A stretch of DNA of 59,485 nucleotides from Domibacillus antri (GTDB lineage Bacteria; Bacillota; Bacilli; Bacillales; Domibacillaceae): the NCBI RefSeq assembly GCF_001936625.1, contig NZ_MSDU01000048.1, positions 1 through 59,485 of the forward strand, in the 5' to 3' direction. The notes below the pieces were generated by a model that saw only the letters and a program-made list of their open reading frames with translations, made no database searches and was not told the DNA's origin. The translations under genes were made by a program, and so were the position numbers. Below are positions 40,318 through 52,484 of this stretch, in pieces (position 1 is the first letter of the stretch; every line of letters starts with the position of its first letter).

Positions 40318-41541
40318 TTAACGATTCTTTTCCATATCATAAAGATACGATTTGTTTCGCAACCCCGTTCGGCGTATAAAAGCATTTACCTTGACTTCCA
40401 CTTGTACTTCCGGAAAGGAGACATCACTCCAACCTTTTTTCAATTTTTTCCACGCCTTCGGATCGGAACGATGGACCGCCTCACCAAATCCAAAAATATC
40501 TGATTTATTTTCCTGCGCACGCTGAACGGCCTTTTCTATTTCTTTCTTGATTTCCTTTTCCACTGCCTTTTCTATGGACAAAAGTACGTGTGGGTCGTTC
40601 AAGTTCACAGGGACTGTGACCTCACGAATATCTCCTTCCGCCCGGATATCAATGGTCATCTTAGGACGGCCTTTTTTCACGTCCGCTGAGACGGTTGTTT
40701 TTTGACGGATGACGTGATAGCCAATCGCTTCTTTTTCATTTTCCCAGTTTATATTCACATCTGTTTCTTTCATCTTATCAAGTATCCATACAGTTCCTCT
40801 TGACTCTTCCTCATGAAACCAGTCGATCAGCTTCCCTTCCTTAAAAATAGCAATCCCATCGGCTTCCGGATAAGCATCAAGAGTGGACGACTGAATATTT
40901 TCCATCTTTTTTCCCTGTTCGGCGTCCCCTTTTAATCGAAAACCGGTCAGGATAAGTTCTTTTCCTGGAGATTCCAGCGTATTAATCGCTTCTTGAATAT
41001 TGATATTTATGTTTTCACCCCACGCTTGTTCAGTCGTTCTTAATGTATTGATCACTTTGTCCGCCGGGATTTTATCAATGGCGGTCAACGTCTTTATAAT
41101 ATCCTCAGCTTTTGTATCATGAGCAATAACAACCGTCGTCGTTGGCCGAAACTCGGGATCCCGTTCAAAAGCATCAAAAATATCTGTGATGCCTTCTTCT
41201 TTTACCAGCTGTTCACCAATCACTACCAGATTGGCATGGGCTTGATACAATCTTCGTGATATTTTTGTGGAAGCACGGAAATGCGCTTCGAGGATATTAT
41301 CACCTGTTGCGGTAAATACGGAAACGGATGGCGCTTGTCCGCCCCCGCCACCCTGCAGCCCCCCCGCTACGTTTCCAGGATTAATAATTTGAATGGTCTT
41401 GACATATTTCCCGTCTTCATTTTTATCAATGCCGACCGCTGAGATGAACGCAAGGTCTGTTAACTCCTTTTTACTCCAACACCCTGATAAAAAGACCGCG
41501 CTTATTAATATGATGAGAAGAAACATCCATTTACGATTCAT
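40318..41541 (-). CDS. Spore germination receptor C subunit (GerAC lipoprotein)
   Basis: About 407 residues from ATG 41541 (MNRKWMFLLIILISAVFLSG) with AAAGGTG before it. The signal peptide ends in the lipobox LSGC, followed by WSKKELTDLAFISAVGIDKN, the signature GerAC start. The chain ends with FPEVQVEVKVNAFIRRTGLR, which is also conserved. Lipid-anchored outer part of the germinant receptor. It overlaps gerAA by 11 bases. Confidence 0.94.
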   Translation of the reverse strand: MNRKWMFLLIILISAVFLSGCWSKKELTDLAFISAVGIDKNEDGKYVKTIQIINPGNVAGGLQGGGGGQAPSVSVFTATGDNILEAHFRASTKISRRLYQAHANLVVIGEQLVKEEGITDIFDAFERDPEFRPTTTVVIAHDTKAEDIIKTLTAIDKIPADKVINTLRTTEQAWGENININIQEAINTLESPGKELILTGFRLKGDAEQGKKMENIQSSTLDAYPEADGIAIFKEGKLIDWFHEEESRGTVWILDKMKETDVNINWENEKEAIGYHVIRQKTTVSADVKKGRPKMTIDIRAEGDIREVTVPVNLNDPHVLLSIEKAVEKEIKKEIEKAVQRAQENKSDIFGFGEAVHRSDPKAWKKLKKGWSDVSFPEVQVEVKVNAFIRRTGLRNKSYLYDMEKNR

Positions 41542-43153
41542 TCCGTTCACCTTTTCCAGCGTTCATTTTTATTTCTCGATCTTCAGGAGGCTGCGGCTGC
41601 TGGTTTTCACCCGAACGAACATTATTTCCCGCCGCCATTAACCGTGGTCTTTCTTTAAACATCCACCATGGTTTTCGGACAATTGTATCGCCTGCATTTG
41701 TTGGAATAAATGGAGCAAGCGGCGACATATATGGGATGCCGAATGAACGAAGACTGCACAAATGAACGGTCAGCACAATGAGCGCCAGAATAATTCCATA
41801 AAAACCGAATGTGGCAGCACTTACCATGAAGAGGAACCGGATCAAACGGGCAGAAATGGCAATGGCTACGGAAGGAGTGGCAAAGTTGGCAATCGCTGTA
41901 ATGGAAACGATAATCACCATCGCCGGCGAAACAATCCCCGCTTGCACAGCGGCCTGACCGATGACAAGTGCCCCTACGATGGATATGGTCGAACCAATCG
42001 CTTTCGGCATTCGAACACCTGCTTCACGTAAAATTTCAAAAATAATTTCCATTATCACGGCTTCGACAAACGCCGGGAAAGGCACGGATTCCCGCTGCGC
42101 AGCCACGATGATTAACAGCCCCGTCGGAATCATCTCCTGATGAAAGGTTGTGGCCGCAATGTAAACGGCGGGTCCTAAAATAGAGATAAAAAAAGTAAAG
42201 ATCCGTAAAAAGCGAATGGCGGTCGCGATATCGAAGCGAGCATAATAATCATCGACAGACTGAAAAAACTGAATAAATACAGCAGGAGCGAGCAGGACAA
42301 ACGGCGTTCCATTGACAAAAATCGCGACCCTTCCTTCAAGAAGGTTACCTGCGACGACATCCGGTCTTTCTGTATGATAAAGGGTTGGAAATGTGGTCAT
42401 GGTCTGATCCTCAATGAGCTGTTCGATATAGCCCGATTCAAGAATTCCATCAAGATTAATTTTCTTCAATCGTTGACGCACTTCTTTGATGATTTCATCT
42501 TTGGCAATCCCGTTGACATACATAATCGAAACGTCTGTTTTTGTCACTTTTCCCAGCTTCATGGACTCCACCCATAAATTTGGATTGTTAATAATACGGC
42601 GCACCATTGCGATATTGGTCTCACTTGATTCAATAAAACTTTCTTTTGAACCGCGTATTGCCAGCTGCGTCGTCGGTTCCTGGATCGATCTTTTATCTCC
42701 AGCTCTAGTACTCGCAATGAGCGCTTCGCTTATGCCATCAACAAGAATGGCGGTTTCACCAGACATTAAAGAAGATAACAACTCGTCCAAGCCGCTGACC
42801 GGTTTGATCCCCCCGAATGCAACAACCTCCTCGGTAATCACGGCCATCGTCTTTTCTCGAATCAGCTTTTCATGTAAATCACGATTATTCATCATGGACT
42901 CAATCAAAAAATCATGAATGGCCTGGCTGTCAACCATTCCTTTCACATATACAACGGCCGCTTTTATTTCAGAATGACGGCCCATTTTCAACGTACGAAA
43001 AACGATATCCGAGCTGTTTCCGGTTTTTTGTTTAATGACGTCAAGATTCGCCGATAATGACGCATTTATGGGTTGCTTTGACTGACCTTGGCTGTCTTCT
43101 TGCCGGTCTTTGCTGCTGCTTTTTTTCTTGTTTCGTTTAAAAATTGAACGCAT
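41531..43153 (-). CDS. Spore germination receptor A subunit (GerAA family)
   Basis: A 540-residue GerAA protein. The hydrophilic N-terminal half has IVFRTLKMGRHSEIKAAVVY and LLSGETAILVDGISEALIAS; the membrane half (from about residue 290) has RFLRIFTFFISILGPAVYIA, SVPFPAFVEAVIMEIIFEIL and REAGVRMPKAIGSTISIVGA, all strongly conserved. A Gln/Glu-rich cytoplasmic tail ends the protein. First gene of the receptor operon; A and B subunits together form the germinant-gated ion channel. Confidence 0.95.
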   Translation of the reverse strand: MRSIFKRNKKKSSSKDRQEDSQGQSKQPINASLSANLDVIKQKTGNSSDIVFRTLKMGRHSEIKAAVVYVKGMVDSQAIHDFLIESMMNNRDLHEKLIREKTMAVITEEVVAFGGIKPVSGLDELLSSLMSGETAILVDGISEALIASTRAGDKRSIQEPTTQLAIRGSKESFIESSETNIAMVRRIINNPNLWVESMKLGKVTKTDVSIMYVNGIAKDEIIKEVRQRLKKINLDGILESGYIEQLIEDQTMTTFPTLYHTERPDVVAGNLLEGRVAIFVNGTPFVLLAPAVFIQFFQSVDDYYARFDIATAIRFLRIFTFFISILGPAVYIAATTFHQEMIPTGLLIIVAAQRESVPFPAFVEAVIMEIIFEILREAGVRMPKAIGSTISIVGALVIGQAAVQAGIVSPAMVIIVSITAIANFATPSVAIAISARLIRFLFMVSAATFGFYGIILALIVLTVHLCSLRSFGIPYMSPLAPFIPTNAGDTIVRKPWWMFKERPRLMAAGNNVRSGENQQPQPPEDREIKMNAGKGERNES

Positions 43154-43227
43154 CGCATAAGATCCCTTTCTTTCCTAGTTACTTTTATTCTGCCCTGTCA
43201 ATGAAAACTTTAGCCGTCAGAAACAAA

Positions 43228-43277
43228 GAAAGACAAACCCGCTCCAACTTGATGAGTTGAAAGCGGGTTTGTCTTTC
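43228..43277 (-). terminator. Terminator downstream of ynbB
   Basis: A perfect 16-bp inverted repeat, GAAAGACAAACCCGCT (43228-43243) with AGCGGGTTTGTCTTTC (43262-43277), lies between ynbB and gerAA. On the minus strand TTTGTTTC follows it. Confidence 0.85.
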
Positions 43278-43305
43278 TTCTGAAGCCTGTTTAATTAAAC
43301 TTTTT

Positions 43306-44577
43306 TTACAAATAATTTTCTTGGATTAAATGATCAATCGCGCTTGTCACGGCGATTTTAACATGAGCGTAGGTGAGACCGCCCTGCACATAAGCGGCAT
43401 ATGGCGGCCGCAATGGACCATCAGCCGTAAGTTCAATGCTTGCACCTTGAATGAATGTGCCGGCTGCCATGATCACGTCATCTTCATAGCCCGGCATATA
43501 AGCGGGCTGCGGAGTGACGTGCGAATTGACAGGTGACGCAAATTGAATCGCCTGGCAGAACGCGACCATTTTGTCCCGGTCGTCAAATTGAACAGCTTGA
43601 ATGAGATCGGTGCGCGGTTCGTTCCATGAGGGCGTTGTTTTCATGCCAAACAATTCAAGCATGGCTGCTGTAAACATCGCCCCTTTTACACTTTCCGCCA
43701 CAACGTGCGGGGCAAGGAACAGCCCTTGATACATTTCTTGCAGGCTGTACAAGCTTGCGCCTGCTTCCGCACCGATTCCCGGGGATGTCATACGATAAGA
43801 ACAGCTTTCCACATATTCTTTTTTACCAGCAATGTAGCCGCCTGTTTTGGCCAGCCCGCCGCCCGGATTTTTAATTAAGGAACCGGCAATTAAATCCGCA
43901 CCTGCATGAAGCGGTTCTGTTTTTTCAACAAATTCACCGTAACAGTTGTCCACAAATACAACAGCATCCGGCTTGATTTCTTTCACAAAGCGGCACATTT
44001 CAGCGATTTCTTCTATTGTAATGGAAGGACGGACAGCGTATCCTTTCGAGCGCTGAATCGCCACCATTTTTGTTTTATTCGTGATGCTGTCACGAATTCT
44101 TGCAAAATCAGGGCGGCCATTTTCATTGAGGTCCACGTGACGGTAGCTGATGCCGAATTCCTTCAGGGACCCGTTGGCAGCTTCACGGATGCCGATAATA
44201 TCGTCAAGCGTATCATACGGTTTCCCCGTAATATAGAGGAGTTCATCCCCCGGGCGTAAAATCCCGAACAAAGAAATCGTAATGGCATGGGTGCCGGAAA
44301 TAATTTGCGGCCGCACAAGCGCGCTTTCCCCTCCAAAAACGTCTGCAAATACCTGCTCAAGTGTGTCCCGGCCGGAATCATCGTAGCCGTAGCCGGTCGA
44401 CGGAGTAAAATGAAAATCGCTCACCTGATTTTTTTGAAAGCTTTGCAGCACACGGAATTGATTGTATTCAGCCATCTGCTCCGCCTGTTTATGTACAGAA
44501 GCAATTTTCCGCTCGGCTTCTTCTGCTTTTTCACGGATTAAAGCACCGTTTTTTAATAAATCAAACATACTGGTCAT
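43306..44577 (-). CDS. ynbB: YnbB, PLP-dependent methionine gamma-lyase-like protein
   Basis: A 423-residue PLP enzyme of the aluminium-resistance/YnbB family (PF06838). The PLP lysine lies in ADLIAGSLIKNPGGGLAKTG near residue 240, after the aspartate in PDAVVFVDNCYGEFVE. QRSKGYAVRPSITIEEIAEM and STGYGYDDSGRDTLEQVFAD are other family hallmarks. The reaction is not established for this family. In B. subtilis ynbB is next to glnR; here the ger operon has come between them. ATG 44577 follows AGAAGGA. Confidence 0.92.
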   Translation of the reverse strand: MTSMFDLLKNGALIREKAEEAERKIASVHKQAEQMAEYNQFRVLQSFQKNQVSDFHFTPSTGYGYDDSGRDTLEQVFADVFGGESALVRPQIISGTHAITISLFGILRPGDELLYITGKPYDTLDDIIGIREAANGSLKEFGISYRHVDLNENGRPDFARIRDSITNKTKMVAIQRSKGYAVRPSITIEEIAEMCRFVKEIKPDAVVFVDNCYGEFVEKTEPLHAGADLIAGSLIKNPGGGLAKTGGYIAGKKEYVESCSYRMTSPGIGAEAGASLYSLQEMYQGLFLAPHVVAESVKGAMFTAAMLELFGMKTTPSWNEPRTDLIQAVQFDDRDKMVAFCQAIQFASPVNSHVTPQPAYMPGYEDDVIMAAGTFIQGASIELTADGPLRPPYAAYVQGGLTYAHVKIAVTSAIDHLIQENYL

Positions 44578-44717
44578 GATTATAATCCTTCTTTCTTTTT
44601 CACTTTTTTTATCATAGCAAAAGGACCGTTTTGTTGAAAGAAAAAGTAGCTCTTTGCCAATTCATGTATTATAATAAAAGCCGAACATTTAACATTTCGG
44701 ATGAAAGAAGGTTCGTG

Positions 44718-45326
44718 ATGGAGATTACATGGGATGTGTTTACGGTGATTGGAACCATCGCTTTTGCCATTTCAGGAGCAATTGTGGCAATGGAAGAGGA
44801 ATATGATCTATTTGGCATTTATATATTAGGAATGATTACCGCATTTGGCGGGGGAGCCATCAGGAACCTATTAATCGGCGTACCCGTGTCTGCATTGTGG
44901 GAACAGGGAGAATTTTTTACGATTGCGATTTTATCGATTACAGCGGTCATTTTGTTTCCGCAAAACCTGCTCCGTCATTGGCCGGTATGGGGCAACTTTT
45001 TTGATGCGATCGGACTGTCTGCTTTCGCCATTCAGGGCGCTTTGTACGCAGCCGGCATGGGACACCCGCTCAGCGCCGTCGTTGTGGCGGCGGTATTAAC
45101 AGGAAGCGGCGGCGGACTTGTCCGCGACGTGCTCGCCCAGCGGAAGCCGGCACTTTTGCGAAATGAAGTATACGGTGTATGGGCAGCGCTCGCCGGTGTA
45201 TTTATCGCATTAAGCGGCACACAAACACCCGCTCAGCTCATCATTTTGTTTATGTTTATTACGTTTTTGCGCATACTTTCTTATAAATACAGCTGGCATT
45301 TGCCAAAACGAACAGTAAAGCTTTAA
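44718..45326 (+). CDS. TRIC / UPF0126 family membrane protein
   Basis: About 202 residues from ATG 44718 (MEITWDVFTVIGTIAFAISG), which has GAAGG before it; the longer frame to 44631 covers the promoter region. Seven hydrophobic helices in two repeated halves with the two glycine-rich signatures IYILGMITAFGGGAIRNLLI and AAVLTGSGGGLVRDVLAQRK. Bacterial members of this family are trimeric cation (K+) channels. It is read away from ynbB. Confidence 0.9.
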   Translation: MEITWDVFTVIGTIAFAISGAIVAMEEEYDLFGIYILGMITAFGGGAIRNLLIGVPVSALWEQGEFFTIAILSITAVILFPQNLLRHWPVWGNFFDAIGLSAFAIQGALYAAGMGHPLSAVVVAAVLTGSGGGLVRDVLAQRKPALLRNEVYGVWAALAGVFIALSGTQTPAQLIILFMFITFLRILSYKYSWHLPKRTVKL

Positions 45327-45330
45327 AATG

Positions 45331-45362
45331 AAGCACCTGCCTGAATCCCGGGACAGGTGCTT
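45331..45362. terminator. Terminator between the TRIC gene and the TetR gene
   Basis: AAGCACCTG (45331-45339) pairs with CAGGTGCTT (45354-45362) over a 14-base loop; it is placed between two converging genes. U-runs are short (TTGTT), so strength is uncertain. Confidence 0.65.
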
Positions 45363-45392
45363 GTTCGTTATACAAACAAAAACAGAGCCTTC

Positions 45393-46028
45393 TTATTTGA
45401 CCGGCTCTGTTTTTAGAAGAAACATATCTCCTTTACCTGACTTCATCGCTTCTTCGGTCAGCAGGGAATGGAGCATCATGTCGTTAAAAATACGGGCAAT
45501 GTCTTCAAGGGAAAGCTCTCCTTCTTTTTTAAACCATTTATACATCCAGTTGATCATGCCCATGATCGCCATCGTTGAAATTTCTGCGGGTACTTCACGC
45601 CGGAAATCGCCGGCTGACTGTCCTTCACGAATGATCTGCAGCAGCAGCTGACGGTATTGATCCCGTTTTTCATTAATTTGTGTTTCAAAATGTCCTTTTA
45701 AATACGTGCTTTCCTGATAAAAAACGGTAATGTGCGGCTTATACAGATCAAAGATTTTCGTAAACGATGTTATAATCGCACACATTCTCGAAACGGGTTC
45801 GGTTTCTTTATCATACGATTCCTTCGCTTTATTGAGCAAATAGGAAATAAAGACGTCGTGAATATGATAAAGCAGCTCATCTTTCGATTTGAAATTGTGG
45901 TAAAAGCCGCCTTTTGACGTGCCGCATTCATCGACGATTTGATCGACCGTGACACCATGATAGCCATGCTTTTCAAACATAATTAACGCGGTTTCAATGA
46001 TTCTTTCTTTTACAGGTTTCTTCTTCAT
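45393..46028 (-). CDS. TetR/AcrR family regulator
   Basis: About 211 residues from ATG 46028 (MKKKPVKERIIETALIMFEK) with AAAAGGATG before it. The HTH follows: KHGYHGVTVDQIVDECGTSK, then GGFYHNFKSKDELLYHI. The ligand domain ends in an all-helical tail (WMYKWFKKEGELSLEDIARI). The sequence resembles the YsiA/FadR group of acyl-CoA-responsive repressors, but the effector cannot be told. A palindromic operator overlaps its promoter, suggesting autorepression. Confidence 0.85.
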   Translation of the reverse strand: MKKKPVKERIIETALIMFEKHGYHGVTVDQIVDECGTSKGGFYHNFKSKDELLYHIHDVFISYLLNKAKESYDKETEPVSRMCAIITSFTKIFDLYKPHITVFYQESTYLKGHFETQINEKRDQYRQLLLQIIREGQSAGDFRREVPAEISTMAIMGMINWMYKWFKKEGELSLEDIARIFNDMMLHSLLTEEAMKSGKGDMFLLKTEPVK

Positions 46029-46043
46029 TATCAACATCCTTTT

Positions 46044-46080
46044 CGACATTTTACCATATGTGTCATTATTGTGACAATTC
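46044..46080 (-). promoter_or_regulatory. tetR-type promoter with palindromic operator
   Basis: TTGTCA, an 18-base spacer and TAAAAT form a promoter on the minus strand. The perfect inverted repeat TGTCATTATTGTGACA (46061-46076) covers its -35 end and spacer, a fitting TetR-family operator; it also lies next to the spoVK stop. Confidence 0.72.
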
Positions 46081-46981
46081 AAAAATCTTCTCCTTTTAAC
46101 AGCCTCAGTTCTTTCTTGGAATGCGCCGTCTTTTTCATTAAGCGAAGTGCCTGTTTTCTCGCGGCTTTTTCAATCATCGTGCGAATATTGCGCCCATTGG
46201 CAAAGCGGAAGCCTTCTTTTCTCTTTTCTTCCTCGATTTTATTCAATAATATCGGTTTTGCTGCAGCATCAATATCATAGCACTTTTCGTTTGCCGTCAG
46301 CTCGGCAATTTGATACAGCTCTTCCACGTCATAATCCTTAAAATGGTGGGAAATCGGAAACCGGGAATGAAGACCGGGATTAAGGGTTAAAAAATGCGCC
46401 ATTTCCCGCGGGTAGCCGGCTAAAATTAAAATAAACTCGTTCTGATGGTCCTCCATTTGTTTCACAAGGGTGTCGATCGCTTCTTTGCCGAAATCTTTTT
46501 CCCCACCGCGCGCCAGCGAATACGCTTCATCAATAAACAGTACACCGCCCATCGCTTTTTTGACAAGATCGCGCGTTTTTTGGGCTGTATGACCGATGTA
46601 TTCGCCAACAAGATCCGCCCGTTCCGCTTCAATAAAATGGCCTTTCTCCAAAATGCGAAGCTGTTTAAACATCGCCGCGATAATACGTGCCGCGGTTGTT
46701 TTCCCTGTGCCTGGGTTGCCGGTGAACATCATATGAAGCATCTGTCCTTTTGTCTCAATGCCTGCTTCTATTCGTTTTTTATTAATGTACGCTGCGGCAT
46801 ACAATTCACGGACGAGTATTTTTAAATCGGCGAGGCCGATCAGCTTTTCCAGTTCTTTTTCAATATCAAGAAGTGTTTCGTGGTCAGGATGCCGGCGCCA
46901 GTCGGGTTCCGCTGCCGGCGCTGTTTTTTCTTTCGGCTGCAGGACGACATGAATGCGGCCCGGCTGATTGATCTGCTTCAT
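46079..46981 (-). CDS. spoVK: Stage V sporulation protein K (AAA ATPase, CbbX-like)
   Basis: About 300 residues from ATG 46981 (MKQINQPGRIHVVL) with AGGAGGG before it; longer frames enter the hfq terminator. One AAA module: Walker A MMFTGNPGTGKTTAARIIAA, Walker B GVLFIDEAYSLARGG, sensor ILILAGYPREM, and Arg finger region LNPGLHSRFPI. SpoVK acts in the mother cell late in spore maturation. The hfq gene lies upstream as in B. subtilis. Confidence 0.93.
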   Translation of the reverse strand: MKQINQPGRIHVVLQPKEKTAPAAEPDWRRHPDHETLLDIEKELEKLIGLADLKILVRELYAAAYINKKRIEAGIETKGQMLHMMFTGNPGTGKTTAARIIAAMFKQLRILEKGHFIEAERADLVGEYIGHTAQKTRDLVKKAMGGVLFIDEAYSLARGGEKDFGKEAIDTLVKQMEDHQNEFILILAGYPREMAHFLTLNPGLHSRFPISHHFKDYDVEELYQIAELTANEKCYDIDAAAKPILLNKIEEEKRKEGFRFANGRNIRTMIEKAARKQALRLMKKTAHSKKELRLLKGEDF

Positions 46982-47020
46982 GACTCGCCCTCCTCTTCCT
47001 AAAATGTATGCGAACTGCAC

Positions 47021-47049
47021 AAAAAAAGACCCGCGCGTTTTAGCGGGTC
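47021..47049 (-). terminator. hfq terminator
   Basis: On the minus strand GGACCCGC and GCGGGTC form the stem, followed by TTTTTTT, starting 8 bases after the hfq stop. Confidence 0.92.
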
Positions 47050-47057
47050 CGTATTCC

Positions 47058-47291
47058 TTATTCTTGTTCATCAAAATTCAAGCTGACACTGCGCTGAGGA
47101 GCAAATGTAGAAATGGCATGTTTGAAAACGAGCTGTTGCTTTCCATCTGTTTCAACCAGTACGGTGAAATTATCAAACCCTTTAATAAGGCCGCGGAGCT
47201 GGAACCCATTCAATAAAAAAACCGTGACCATCGTGTTATCTTTGCGCAGCTGGTTTAAAAATTGATCTTGAATGTTAATCGGCTGTTTCAT
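47058..47291 (-). CDS. hfq: RNA chaperone Hfq
   Basis: A 77-residue Sm-like protein with both Sm motifs: [20 protein letters not shown], then [20 protein letters not shown] and AISTFAPQ. Hexameric RNA-binding protein; in Bacillus its role in small RNA regulation is mild. It lies 42 bases after miaA, as in most bacteria. Length and start ([15 protein letters not shown]) are standard. Confidence 0.97.
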   Translation of the reverse strand: MKQPINIQDQFLNQLRKDNTMVTVFLLNGFQLRGLIKGFDNFTVLVETDGKQQLVFKHAISTFAPQRSVSLNFDEQE

Positions 47292-47333
47292 GCTTCGTCC
47301 TCCTCTTTCTATCTAAATCCATTATTACTTATT

Positions 47334-48275
47334 CTATCTCAGATTCAGCTTTCCTGCCAGCAATGCGCAAATTTGTTGTTTTTTTTCATCACGAAGCGCT
47401 TCATCTGTCATATCCACCCATTCAAGATCCATTTTGTTGCGGAACCATGTCAGCTGCCGTTTCGCATAACGGCGGGAATTTTGTTTTAAAAGATCCACCG
47501 CTTCTTCCAATGACTGATGCCCTTTTAAATAGCCGAACAATTCTTTATAGCCGATTGCCTGAACAGCCGGCGCGTCCTTCAGTCCGAGGTCATAAAGCTT
47601 TTTTGCTTCCGCTAAAAGGCCGGCAGCGATCATTTTATCTACCCGTTTATTGATCCTTGCATATAATACAGACCGCTCCATTGTCAGGCCGACAATGGCG
47701 CTGTCGTATTTTTCATCCGGCCTTTCAGCGCTTTGCTGCTCGGATGCCAGGCGGCCGGTCGTATAAAAAATTTCGAGTGCTCTAATCGTGCGGCGTACAT
47801 TATTCGGGTGGATCGCTGCAGCGGCTGCCGGATCAACGGACCGCAATGTTTCATGCATGGCAGCGGCGCCCGTTTTTTCCGCTTCTTCTTCTAACCGTTT
47901 ACGGACTGCATCATCACGCCCGTCTCCGGCGAATTGATAATCGTACAAAACTGATTGGATATAAAGACCAGTGCCGCCGCAAATAATGGGCAGTTTGCCT
48001 CTCGCGTTTATTTCTGATATTTTTTCCCGGGCGAGCCGCTGAAATTCAGCTGCGGAAAATGATTCATCCGGATTTTTAATATCGATTAAATGGTGCGGCA
48101 CTCCGTCCATTTCTTCTTTTGTCACTTTCGCCGTCCCAATATCGAGCCCGCGGTAGATTTGCATCGAATCCCCGCTGATCACTTCCCCGTTTAACTGCTT
48201 CGCCGCAAAAATACTTAAGTCTGTTTTTCCGGATGCAGTCGGTCCGATAATGACCGCTACTTTTTCTTTCGTCAC
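47334..48275 (-). CDS. miaA: tRNA dimethylallyltransferase
   Basis: A 313-residue enzyme adding a dimethylallyl group to A37 of tRNAs that read codons starting with U. P-loop VAVIIGPTASGKTDLSIFAA; MQIYRGLDIGTAKVT; PHHLIDIKNPDESFSAAEFQ; GGTGLYIQSVLYDYQF; C-terminal KQLTWFRNKMD-like segment (KRQLTWFRNKMDLEWVDM). It precedes hfq, the usual pairing. Confidence 0.96.
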   Translation of the reverse strand: MTKEKVAVIIGPTASGKTDLSIFAAKQLNGEVISGDSMQIYRGLDIGTAKVTKEEMDGVPHHLIDIKNPDESFSAAEFQRLAREKISEINARGKLPIICGGTGLYIQSVLYDYQFAGDGRDDAVRKRLEEEAEKTGAAAMHETLRSVDPAAAAAIHPNNVRRTIRALEIFYTTGRLASEQQSAERPDEKYDSAIVGLTMERSVLYARINKRVDKMIAAGLLAEAKKLYDLGLKDAPAVQAIGYKELFGYLKGHQSLEEAVDLLKQNSRRYAKRQLTWFRNKMDLEWVDMTDEALRDEKKQQICALLAGKLNLR

Positions 48276-48330
48276 CTTATCTCACAGCCTTCTCATTTGT
48301 CAGTATCCTTATTATAGCGGATTCAGACCG

Positions 48331-49956
48331 TTACGAACAGGCGGCGATTTCCTCTTCCAATTCAAGAGCGTGCTTTTCTTTTTCTGCATCCGTCCAGCCG
48401 AAATAATCGGCCAGAACGTCCGTACACGCCTCTTTATATTGATGGACCGTTTTGATGTCAAACAAAAGGGCACCCGTCCGGCGGATAAAAAAGTCGGACG
48501 GTGTATACGCCATTTCTTTTTCAACGGCGTACATAAGCTGTGCGTATAACACATCCGGCAGCAGCTTATCCTCATGTTTATGGGCGAATAACTGATCCGC
48601 GTTCGATCCGTACATTTGGACTAAAAAGCGGGCATCGTCTTCTGAAAATCCTTTCGCCATCCCATCGGCTGTTTTTGCTTTCACAAACGCCGGGAAGTGC
48701 GCAGAACCACCCACATCTCCGCCGGATATCGGCAAATGTTTTGTTTCCGAAGGACTGTAAATGATGCCAGTCTCTTCTTTTAAGCGTTTCGCCACCAGAT
48801 CGACAATTGTTTCCGCCATTTTACGGTAACCGGTCAATTTCCCGCCGGCAATGGTGAGCAAGCCCGATTCCGATTCCCAAATTTCATCCTTACGTGAAAT
48901 TTCGGACGGATCTTTTCCCTGTTCATAAATAAGCGGACGGACCCCTGACCACGATGATTCAATATCTGATTCTTTCACATGGAGAGATGGAAACATGAAG
49001 CGGATCGCATCAAGCAAATAAGCCCGGTCTTCATCCGTTACATCCGGGCGAATCGGATCCTGTTCGTAAAATGTATCAGTCGTGCCGACGTACGTTTTTC
49101 CGTCCCGTGGAATCGCAAACACCATTCGTTTATCCGGCGTGTCAAAATAAATAGCCTGATGAAGCGGAAAGATCGATTCATCTATGACAATATGGACACC
49201 TTTTGTCAGGCGAAGCTGCTTTCCATTTTCACCGCCGTCTTTTTTGCGGACCGAATCAACCCACGGACCGGATGCATTAATGACTTTTTTAGCGGAAATC
49301 GTCAAGCGGCTGCCGTTGATTTGATCGACTGCTTCAATGCCTGTGACGCGGCCATTCTCATATTGGAAACGATCCGCTTTCACATAATTGACACAGACCG
49401 CCCCTTTTTCGGCCGCTTTTTTCATCACTTCCAGCGTCAAACGGGCATCGTCTGTCCGGTATTCCACATAGTAGCCGCCGCCTTTAAGTCCCTCTTTTTT
49501 TACAAGAGGTTCTTTTTTCAATGTTTCAGTCACGGACAGCATCGAACGGCGTTCTGAACGTTTGACTCCGGCTAAGAAATCATAAACACGAAGAGCGGCG
49601 GAAGTGGTAAACTTTCCGAATGTGCCGCCTTCATGAAGCGGCAAAAGCATCCATTCAGGTTTCGTGACGTGGGGACCGTTTTCATAGACGATCGCCCGTT
49701 CTTTCCCGACTTCCGCCACCATTTTCACTTCCAGCTGTTTTAAGTAGCGGAGCCCGCCATGCACCAGCTTTGTCGAGCGGCTTGATGTCCCGGCCGCAAA
49801 ATCCTGCATATCTATGAGCGCTGTTTTCATGCCGCGCATCGCCGCATCGAGTGCAATTCCGGCTCCTGTAATGCCGCCGCCAATAACAAGCACATCAAAT
49901 GTGTCATTTTTCAGTTTGTCCGTATGGTCTTTGCGGCTATAATTAGAAAAGTTCAT
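48331..49956 (-). CDS. glpD: Aerobic glycerol-3-phosphate dehydrogenase
   Basis: About 541 residues from ATG 49956 ([15 protein letters not shown]) with GGGG before it; the longer frame would run through the leader terminator. FAD-binding [20 protein letters not shown] at about residue 20; [20 protein letters not shown]; the FAD/substrate part [12 protein letters not shown] and [18 protein letters not shown]. Membrane-associated enzyme giving dihydroxyacetone phosphate and passing electrons to menaquinone. Third step gene of the glycerol set. Confidence 0.96.
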   Translation of the reverse strand: MNFSNYSRKDHTDKLKNDTFDVLVIGGGITGAGIALDAAMRGMKTALIDMQDFAAGTSSRSTKLVHGGLRYLKQLEVKMVAEVGKERAIVYENGPHVTKPEWMLLPLHEGGTFGKFTTSAALRVYDFLAGVKRSERRSMLSVTETLKKEPLVKKEGLKGGGYYVEYRTDDARLTLEVMKKAAEKGAVCVNYVKADRFQYENGRVTGIEAVDQINGSRLTISAKKVINASGPWVDSVRKKDGGENGKQLRLTKGVHIVIDESIFPLHQAIYFDTPDKRMVFAIPRDGKTYVGTTDTFYEQDPIRPDVTDEDRAYLLDAIRFMFPSLHVKESDIESSWSGVRPLIYEQGKDPSEISRKDEIWESESGLLTIAGGKLTGYRKMAETIVDLVAKRLKEETGIIYSPSETKHLPISGGDVGGSAHFPAFVKAKTADGMAKGFSEDDARFLVQMYGSNADQLFAHKHEDKLLPDVLYAQLMYAVEKEMAYTPSDFFIRRTGALLFDIKTVHQYKEACTDVLADYFGWTDAEKEKHALELEEEIAACS

Positions 49957-49987
49957 ATCGTCATCCCCTTGATTGTCATTTACCCGA

Positions 49988-50048
49988 AAAAAACAAAAAG
50001 AGACCTGAAATCGCAAAACAGTCATCGCTGTTTTGCTTTCAGGTCTCT
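49988..50048 (-). terminator. glpD leader terminator, predicted GlpP target
   Basis: On the minus strand AGAGACCTGAAA-GC-AAAACAG loops back on CTGTTTT-GCGA-TTTCAGGTCTCT and is followed by TTTTTGTTTTTTT. It sits about 30 bases before glpD. In B. subtilis the antiterminator GlpP, bound to glycerol-3-phosphate, allows read-through of such a leader; the same protein is coded at 53700. Confidence 0.88.
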
Positions 50049-50081
50049 CCAGTTCTCCGGACAATGTATTAACTTGAGTTT

Positions 50082-52417
<2,336 letters not shown>

Positions 52418-52484
52418 TTTAAATCCATCCTTTCGATTTTTCGCTGCCTTATACGCACCCGGGATCGCATAAAAGGCCGGACAA

